Under the pieces are notes generated by a model. That model searched no databases and was not told where the DNA came from. It saw nothing but the letters and a program-made list of their open reading frames with translations. A stretch of 5,293 nucleotides of DNA. It comes from Labilibaculum sp. (GTDB lineage: Bacteria > Bacteroidota > Bacteroidia > Bacteroidales > Marinifilaceae). Location of the stretch: contig JADGFH010000456.1 of the NCBI GenBank assembly GCA_016743925.1, forward strand, positions 1-5,293, read 5' to 3'. Positions 1 to 5,293 of this stretch are shown in pieces. A program made the position numbers and the translations under genes. The stretch's first letter is position 1; each line of letters opens with the position of its first letter.

Positions 1-1467
1 TTTCAAAGGAATCATCTGGGCTACACTAAATTCTAGTTTTTGCCATTCTCCGTTCTCTGGAAGCTGATTTAATTCCAATTCCGATGAGACTGAAATATCT
101 GCCTTAGAGGCAATATCGTTTTCATCTTTCCAATCCAAACGCGGAATGCTCTGTCCCTCTTTATTCAATTCTACCTGCAACTCTTTCACATTATTTTCTT
201 CTGAAAGTTGACGAGTAGTGAATTGATTCTTTAAACACAAATTAGCTGCCATACCAACTGCTTGTCCGGTCATTGCGCAAGTCAACATTATTCGAGTTGA
301 ACCGAAAGCTACATGAGAAGCACTGATAATTCGTCCCGCCAAAAACAGGTTATCCAAATCCTTACTATATAAACAACGATATGGAATAGAATAAACTCCT
401 TTTCCATGCCACTGCGAACAAGAATTGTGTTTGCTGTAAATTCCGTCAGCTGGATGCAAATCCATAGCCCAACCGCCATGAAGTACTCGATCGTAATAAT
501 CTTTCTGCTCTACGATGTCTTTTTGAGAAAGCATATAATCTCCGTTAAAACGTCGACTTTCCCGTTTGCCCGGAACAGTCCCTACCCATTCTAATGTCGC
601 ATTTTCTGATTCGGGATATTTACCACTGTTTTTCACATGATCCCAAATTCCATAGATCACCTTCCAAAGTTCCATTTTGATGAATTCAGAATTTTTAATG
701 GTATCCATGCGGCCACCATATTCAACCCACCACAAACGACAACCATGATTGTTATAAGTGTAATTTTTTATTCTTGGAAGTTCTCCTGCATTTTTTATGG
801 CAAATGATGGAGCAGTATATTTTACAGGATTATCGGTATTCTTAGTTGTAAAATAAATCGAGTGACCGAGTAAATCTCCATAATCTTCAATATTTGGAGC
901 AAATCCTTCATCAAATTCCTCCTTTATCTCAGCTCCCATTCTAAAAGAAGCACCTGCCATAAAGGCTATGATTCCATCACCAGAAGCATCGCAAAAATAA
1001 GGTGCAAAAATACGATAATTGGTCGAATTTTGACTGCAGAAAGCTTCTACACTTTTTATCTTTCTTTCTGATTCTTTCTCTACATTATAAATTGCCGTAT
1101 TTAAAAGTAGCTGAATGTTATCTTCTTCCAGAACTTTTTCTAATAATATGGTATCAAGAATTAATGAATTTCCTTCCTTATTTCTTTTCAGATTTTCAAG
1201 TAGTATCTCATTAATAACACCGCCCTCTCGAGACCAACGATTATTATTCCCCATGTGAGATGTTGCACCCAAAGCCCATAAGCGGACTTCGCTTGATGCA
1301 TTTCCTCCCAATACGGGTCTATCTTGAATTAAAACTACTTTACTTCCTTTACGTGCAGCTACTATTGCCGCACAAACACCAGATAATCCGCCTCCTGCAA
1401 CTAAAAGGTCGGCATTTATATCTATTGATCTATTTGATCTTAAATTTTCAAATTCTTTTTTTATCAT
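1..1467 (-). CDS. FAD-dependent oxidoreductase, PF12831-like (3' end beyond window)
   Basis: My translation from the ATG at 1467-1465 gives 489 codons without a stop, running off the left edge, so the C-terminus is missing. Residues 21-34 form a Rossmann FAD-binding strand and turn (GGGLSG at 25-30), followed by a PVLGGNASSEVR segment at 51-62. A second cofactor motif, DASGDG with a following AGA, lies at 160-173. GKRESRRFNGDY is at 300-311, and the C-terminal FAD segment LFLAGRIISASHVAFGSTR is at 374-392. This motif set is typical of the FAD_oxidored family often found in carbohydrate loci of Bacteroidota and Planctomycetes; the reactions of most members are unknown. From about residue 450 a new, probably beta-rich domain begins and is cut. 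An in-frame stop at 1488-1486, six codons upstream of the ATG, rules out a hidden N-terminal signal peptide, so the enzyme is probably cytoplasmic. The start lies 4 bases after the symporter stop, suggesting translational coupling. A run of seven A residues on the coding strand (1462-1456) follows the start; the frame stays open through it. The family call is firm; the substrate is unknown. Confidence 0.9.
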   Translation of the reverse strand, partial: MIKKEFENLRSNRSIDINADLLVAGGGLSGVCAAIVAARKGSKVVLIQDRPVLGGNASSEVRLWALGATSHMGNNNRWSREGGVINEILLENLKRNKEGNSLILDTILLEKVLEEDNIQLLLNTAIYNVEKESERKIKSVEAFCSQNSTNYRIFAPYFCDASGDGIIAFMAGASFRMGAEIKEEFDEGFAPNIEDYGDLLGHSIYFTTKNTDNPVKYTAPSFAIKNAGELPRIKNYTYNNHGCRLWWVEYGGRMDTIKNSEFIKMELWKVIYGIWDHVKNSGKYPESENATLEWVGTVPGKRESRRFNGDYMLSQKDIVEQKDYYDRVLHGGWAMDLHPADGIYSKHNSCSQWHGKGVYSIPYRCLYSKDLDNLFLAGRIISASHVAFGSTRIMLTCAMTGQAVGMAANLCLKNQFTTRQLSEENNVKELQVELNKEGQSIPRLDWKDENDIASKADISVSSELELNQLPENGEWQKLEFSVAQMIPLK

Positions 1468-1471
1468 CAGA
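1468..1471 (-). other. 4-base symporter-oxidoreductase junction (likely translational coupling)
   Basis: On the coding strand the junction reads TAA-TCTG-ATG: the symporter stop, four bases, then the oxidoreductase start. No Shine-Dalgarno sequence is visible in the preceding 20 or so bases, which are the AT-rich end of the symporter gene. A ribosome finishing the symporter could reinitiate here. This is the strongest sign that the two genes are expressed together. Confidence 0.65.
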
Positions 1472-3118
1472 TTATGACTTAAATTTTATGCTTGGATGAA
1501 TGATTGATGCTAATAGTAAAACAGATGCCCCTACTCCAATTACAAGGCCCCGTGCATTATCTGAAATTATCCCCAAAGTGATAATAAGTATTCCTACAAT
1601 TCCGAGAGTAACGGCCAGCACTTTCATTCCATATGTATTTTGATCTGAAGTAGCTTCACTTTCCTCTACTTCCACTAATTCTTCAGAATATTTTACATAT
1701 TCTTCACTAGTTTTATTTTTCAGGGTAGCATATATCTCATAGGCAAAAAGCATAGCCAATGGTAAAACAGCACCTAATAACATTTCATTAGCTCGACTTA
1801 AAGCTGCTCCAAATAGCATCTCTCCGAAAAACTTAATGGCTACATTAATTCCTAAACTTAAAGCTGTAATCCATAAAATTGATTTTCCGGTATGACGTTT
1901 CGAAAAGATTGCCCAGATAGGCGGACCGTACAGTGAACATCCGGTAACGGCACCAATACTTAAAACAACATTTACAATTCCTCCGGCAGCAGGAACAATC
2001 AAGGCTACAGCAATAGTTCCCAGCCCGAATAAAAACGTAGAAAGTTTTGCAACGCGCATTACCTCCTTTATTCCAGCCTTTGGTCTTAAAACTTTATAAA
2101 TATCATTTGTGATTACTGATGCTGCTAAATTTAATGTGGTATTTACAGAACTTGCGGTTGCAAAAATCATTCCTCCCAACATTAAGCCCAACATACCAGC
2201 GGGTAATACTTGTTTACAGGCTAATAAATAAGCGCCTTCGTTTTCTAATCCACTTAAGGATGGATTCATAACTCTGTAAATCATAGGAGGCAACATCCAA
2301 ACCAAAGGACTCAATAAATAGAGCCAGCCAAAAGTGAGACCCACTTTCTTTGCATCTTTAGCACTCTTAACACTTGTGAAACGTTGCACGTAGGCCCAGT
2401 TTCCACCTATAAAAATGGTATTATAAATTGCGAAAGCTATTAAAAACCACACATTATACTCTCCACTAATAACATCAAAAAAGTGATCCGGAGCAGATTC
2501 AACAAAATTGGATAAACTTCCTACCGAATCGATAGATAGAACCACCACAACAACAACTGCAGCAGTTAAAATAACAAATTGCAATACATCCGTGATAATA
2601 ACAGCCCAAAGCCCACCAACAACAGTGTACAGCAATATTAACAATCCTAAAATAACAACACAGGCTTCAATTGGAAATCCAGTAGATACATTCACAATTT
2701 TTGCAACAGGATACAAAAATGCACCAGTATAAGCCAATGACAAAATCAAAATTAAATAAGTATAAAACTTTTGCGTAGTGTCACCCAAACGCTTTCGAAC
2801 AAATTCAGCAGCAGTTAAACTGTTGGTTTTCTTCCACCTAGGAGCTATACAGTAGGCTACAAAAAAACCAGCCAAACACATCGTAAACTGAATGGTAATT
2901 GCCACAAAACCTAATTCGTAGGCGATAGATCCCCAAACCACAAATGTTCCCGCTGAGAAAAAGCTCATAAATAAGGACAATCCACTCATGGACCAAGGAA
3001 CTGCACCTCCGGCCGCAAAATAAGATTTCATATCCGATCCGCGTTTGCGGAAAGATAAACCTGCCATCACAATTACAAGTGAAAACAGTATAATAACAGT
3101 ATAATCAATAATACCCAT
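1472..3118 (-). CDS. sodium/solute symporter, SSS (SLC5-like) family
   Basis: This complete 548-residue inner-membrane protein has about 14 hydrophobic segments, consistent with the LeuT-fold SSS family (members usually 450-600 residues). Recognisable family marks are the N-terminal YFAAGG-PWSMSGLSLFMSFFSAGTF region (33-59, first core helix), GGLWAVIITDVLQF at 168-181, and the helix IFATASSVNTTLNLAAS at 318-334. In that helix A320, S323 and S324 match the Ala-x-x-Ser-Ser pattern that forms part of the Na2 sodium site in vSGLT. The segment GNWAYVQRF at 239-247 is followed by a charged loop SAKDAKK, also typical. It therefore probably imports a small organic solute, most likely a sugar or glycoside given the GH31 upstream, with Na+. 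A hydrophilic, Glu-rich loop (about 467-494) precedes two last membrane helices. The ATG at 3118 is 19 bases after the GH31 stop and the stop is 4 bases before the oxidoreductase start, so it is the middle gene of an apparent operon. The substrate cannot be assigned from sequence. Confidence 0.93.
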   Translation of the reverse strand: MGIIDYTVIILFSLVIVMAGLSFRKRGSDMKSYFAAGGAVPWSMSGLSLFMSFFSAGTFVVWGSIAYELGFVAITIQFTMCLAGFFVAYCIAPRWKKTNSLTAAEFVRKRLGDTTQKFYTYLILILSLAYTGAFLYPVAKIVNVSTGFPIEACVVILGLLILLYTVVGGLWAVIITDVLQFVILTAAVVVVVVLSIDSVGSLSNFVESAPDHFFDVISGEYNVWFLIAFAIYNTIFIGGNWAYVQRFTSVKSAKDAKKVGLTFGWLYLLSPLVWMLPPMIYRVMNPSLSGLENEGAYLLACKQVLPAGMLGLMLGGMIFATASSVNTTLNLAASVITNDIYKVLRPKAGIKEVMRVAKLSTFLFGLGTIAVALIVPAAGGIVNVVLSIGAVTGCSLYGPPIWAIFSKRHTGKSILWITALSLGINVAIKFFGEMLFGAALSRANEMLLGAVLPLAMLFAYEIYATLKNKTSEEYVKYSEELVEVEESEATSDQNTYGMKVLAVTLGIVGILIITLGIISDNARGLVIGVGASVLLLASIIHPSIKFKS

Positions 3119-3137
3119 ATCTAAATTTCTATGCTAA
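3119..3137 (-). other. GH31-symporter intergenic spacer
   Basis: This 19-base AT-rich gap separates the GH31 stop codon from the symporter ATG. On the coding strand it reads TTAGCATAGAAATTTAGAT and holds no GGAG-like Shine-Dalgarno sequence, hairpin or room for a promoter. The lack of a Shine-Dalgarno with A/T-rich sequence ahead of the start is common in Bacteroidota. The gap supports co-transcription of the two genes. Confidence 0.7.
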
Positions 3138-5293
3138 TTAACGAATCTCGTAACTATGTCCTTCTGTAATTCCAAATTCAATCACTCCTAGCTCTCGCTT
3201 AAAATTGATTCTTTGCTTTGCTGTAGTATCCCAAACTTCAACATCATCTAGATTATTCTTTTTCACTTGAACTGAATATTTCTCTGCACCATCCATTGTA
3301 TAAAACTCTGAGGTGCTTTTTTTATTAACGTCATAAATTCGAAAAGAAAGTTGATCTTGCTTATCTCTCAATAAAACAACTCCTTTTCCTCCTGCAAAAC
3401 ATGGAACTTTATCCAATGGAATTTCATAATTCTCTATTGTAAGCGGACCCGAAAATTTCTCTCCTGTTTCCCAGTCAAACCAAATTCCTTCTGGCAGATA
3501 AATATCCTTCTTGCCATCCTTGTAATTCTTTAACAGTGGTGCAGCTAAAATCGATTCGCCAATCATCCACTGAAAGTTTTCAAATTCAACAGCAGCAGCA
3601 TCTTCCGAAAAAGCAATACTCATTGGAGTTAAAGTATATGGAAACCCGGTTTTATACGATTGCATTCCCGCGCTGTATAAATACGGCACCAATGAATAAT
3701 GAAAATCAATAGCCTTTTTGAAAGTCGCCTGTTCTTCAGCCGACCATTTAGAGGGGAAAGCACCAACAGCCAATCCTGCTGTTAAGGACAATAACCAGGT
3801 GTGGCGAATATTTGCATCAATAGCATTTAAGTTGTGCATGTTGTGCACACCTGCAACATCGGAATATACATTTGGTGCCGCGCTAGCCGCATATTGCAAG
3901 TAATTAATAGTAGTTCGTTTTTGCATATCCCAAACCCCGGTATCGTTAATTCGCAACAAGGTTCCAGGTGCCGAAAATTCGCCACAACGTGCCATTACCA
4001 ATCCTCCTTCAGTAGCAATTTTGGCTATGGGTTTATTAAATATTGTAGTTTCCTCTTCAAACTCCATCATGGTATCTTCTTTAATACCATCCACCTTCCA
4101 TTTGGCATATTTCTTTTGAAACCAGCTTGCAGCGCCTGGTTTATTTCCATCGATTAAATAACACGGCACAATTGGAAAAATAGTTGATGTCACCTGAATT
4201 GGGTTATTCTCTGAATCAGTCAACAAAATATTTTTAGCTAGCGCTTCATCCGACTCATCGTTTCCGTAAAATGAACTCACTTTAAGGTTCTTATCCCGTT
4301 TTTTTGTTTTTGGATAGTATGGACCACCTGAGGGAATCAGATTTGTACGCAAGCCAATCATCCAATAAATATCCTTTTGGTGCATCCAACTTTTAAATTC
4401 ATCTGGGTTCGGAAATTTTTCGCCAAAACGTCCAAAACTTGTTGTGGTTCCACCTTCGTCCCAAAACCCCGAGCCTGTTACTGCCCAACGAATTGGGTAA
4501 CCTTCCTTATGAAACTTAGCCAGAATATCTTTTACTGTATGTTGATTTGTATTCCAACCCAAGGCATCCCACGATTCCCAGCCTAGCTCAAACAATCTTG
4601 ATTTTGGTTTGATATCTTCAAATCCAACTTGGTTTCGAACCTTTTTATAATTGGCATAAATTTCTTTTGGTTCTCCAAGAAATAAATAAAAAGTAGATTC
4701 TCCCTCAATTTCAATATTTAGCTGATATGTATTTTCTGAAAGTGTTACACTCTTTTTACCCCGGTCGAAAAATACGCCGGCAAAGTTATTTTTTGGGAAG
4801 ATCGTAAATGTACTTACCCAACGACTTGCACCGTTTAATGCAATATTATAAGTTTTATTTTGATTCCCAATCAGGTTAAAACTTTCGTTATAGCCACCAG
4901 CATCTCCCAGACCATGAGCCACTGGCATTCCACCTAAACGAAAAGATACCCATTGTTTTGCAGCTATCAAAGGCGTAACTTTAATCTTCGAAATTCCGTT
5001 TTCAAAAGATAGATTTACAAGTGCGCTTTCACCCTTTTCAGTTTTAACATCAAAAATAATCTCCTTACTACTTTTTGACTTAACAATAGTATGTACGACA
5101 GGACTACCATTAATAAATAGTCCAGAGGAAAGCGCCTTTGGAACTTTTACTTTGCCACTTTTATCAGTAAACTGAATTTGAAAATTCAGTGTATTCACTT
5201 CTAACCGGTAGTTTTTATCTTTTAATATAAGGTCAGTCTTCTTCGAAGCCGCGTTTACACACGAAATCATTACAAAACTAAACAACAGAACCA
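3138..5293 (-). CDS. exported glycoside hydrolase family 31 enzyme (5' end beyond window)
   Basis: A retaining alpha-glycosidase of GH31 is the best match. Numbering here starts at a TTG codon at 5285-5283, but the frame stays open to the window edge, where the first complete codons encode VLLFSFVMISC. The true start is therefore at or beyond position 5293. The hydrophobic stretch ending MISC-VNAASKK is an export signal: either a lipoprotein signal with a weak lipobox (Cys 9) or a Sec signal cut near VNA. Domains: an N-terminal beta-sandwich at about 20-225, a (beta/alpha)8 barrel at about 230-560, and C-terminal beta domains at about 565-715. Barrel marks are FGRFGEKFPNPDEF (284-297), VDGIKED-TMME (398-408) with D404 as predicted nucleophile, RINDTGVW (445-452) with D448 as predicted acid/base, YSDVAGVHN (474-482), and HYSLVPYLYSAG (529-540). 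Further on, GESILAAPLL (576-585) and YLPEGIWFDWETGE (596-609) are classic GH31 signatures. The usual Asp-containing second-strand motif and the R-x-H motif are not apparent, so the substrate may not be an alpha-glucoside. First visible gene of the operon. Confidence 0.9.
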   Translation of the reverse strand, partial: VLLFSFVMISCVNAASKKTDLILKDKNYRLEVNTLNFQIQFTDKSGKVKVPKALSSGLFINGSPVVHTIVKSKSSKEIIFDVKTEKGESALVNLSFENGISKIKVTPLIAAKQWVSFRLGGMPVAHGLGDAGGYNESFNLIGNQNKTYNIALNGASRWVSTFTIFPKNNFAGVFFDRGKKSVTLSENTYQLNIEIEGESTFYLFLGEPKEIYANYKKVRNQVGFEDIKPKSRLFELGWESWDALGWNTNQHTVKDILAKFHKEGYPIRWAVTGSGFWDEGGTTTSFGRFGEKFPNPDEFKSWMHQKDIYWMIGLRTNLIPSGGPYYPKTKKRDKNLKVSSFYGNDESDEALAKNILLTDSENNPIQVTSTIFPIVPCYLIDGNKPGAASWFQKKYAKWKVDGIKEDTMMEFEEETTIFNKPIAKIATEGGLVMARCGEFSAPGTLLRINDTGVWDMQKRTTINYLQYAASAAPNVYSDVAGVHNMHNLNAIDANIRHTWLLSLTAGLAVGAFPSKWSAEEQATFKKAIDFHYSLVPYLYSAGMQSYKTGFPYTLTPMSIAFSEDAAAVEFENFQWMIGESILAAPLLKNYKDGKKDIYLPEGIWFDWETGEKFSGPLTIENYEIPLDKVPCFAGGKGVVLLRDKQDQLSFRIYDVNKKSTSEFYTMDGAEKYSVQVKKNNLDDVEVWDTTAKQRINFKRELGVIEFGITEGHSYEIR

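Noticed and set aside
1456..1462. Run of seven T (A on the coding strand) just inside the oxidoreductase as a frameshift or phase-variation site
   Set aside because: Seven bases is short for slippage in an AT-rich genome, and the frame reads straight through it into an intact FAD motif.
406..1499. Plus-strand open frames at 406-594, 1002-1214 and 1260-1499
   Set aside because: They lie opposite the oxidoreductase, whose minus-strand frame is open for 489 codons with conserved FAD motifs. The plus-strand products are low-complexity, Leu- and Tyr-rich translations with no family resemblance.
2508..2732. Thr-rich plus-strand open frame of 74 codons
   Set aside because: It is the antisense of a Val/Ala-rich membrane helix region of the symporter. 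The low-complexity Thr run arises from complementary GTT/GTA valine codons, and there is no independent sign of coding.
3718..4157. Two overlapping plus-strand open frames (61 and 107 codons) opposite the GH31 active-site region
   Set aside because: The minus-strand frame here holds clear GH31 motifs including both predicted catalytic Asp residues; the plus-strand products resemble nothing recognisable and are shadows.
4377..4586. Plus-strand open frame of 69 codons
   Set aside because: It is antisense to the Trp-rich barrel segment of the GH31, and its Cys/Pro-rich product matches no family I recognise.
5283..5285. TTG as the true start codon of the GH31 gene
   Set aside because: The frame remains open upstream with further hydrophobic codons of the same signal peptide, and starting at TTG would leave the signal sequence too short and without basic residues. 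The start most likely lies at or beyond the window edge.

Overview
The window is AT-rich bacterial DNA, almost entirely filled by three large genes on the minus strand. In transcription order they run from right to left: a secreted glycoside hydrolase of family 31 (GH31), a sodium/solute symporter of the SSS (SLC5-like) family, and an FAD-dependent oxidoreductase. The first gene is cut at its 5' end by the right edge of the window. The last is cut at its 3' end by the left edge. Only the symporter is complete. The low G+C, the absence of Shine-Dalgarno sequences before the two visible starts, and an exported GH31 packed against a sugar-type SSS transporter all suggest a member of the Bacteroidota with a carbohydrate-utilisation locus. 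That placement is inferred from style, not from a phylogenetic marker.

Layout: 3138-5293 (minus) encodes the GH31 enzyme. A 19-base gap follows, then the symporter at 1472-3118 (minus). After a 4-base gap the oxidoreductase occupies 1467 down to 1 (minus), 489 codons with no stop. There is no non-coding stretch longer than 19 bases. I see no RNA gene, mobile element, CRISPR array, promoter or terminator. Plus-strand open frames are shadows of these genes.

The spacing supports one polycistronic unit. A plausible reading is that the GH31 enzyme releases a sugar or small glycoside outside the cytoplasm, the symporter imports it with sodium, and the oxidoreductase acts on the sugar or an aglycone in the cytoplasm. 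The substrate cannot be read from the sequence. The GH31 keeps a nucleophile Asp and a likely acid/base Asp, but several glucose-recognition motifs typical of family 31 are not recognisable. This is the most interesting point in the window. Nothing here amounts to a clearly new system; the gene trio and the divergent GH31 active site are the leads worth following.
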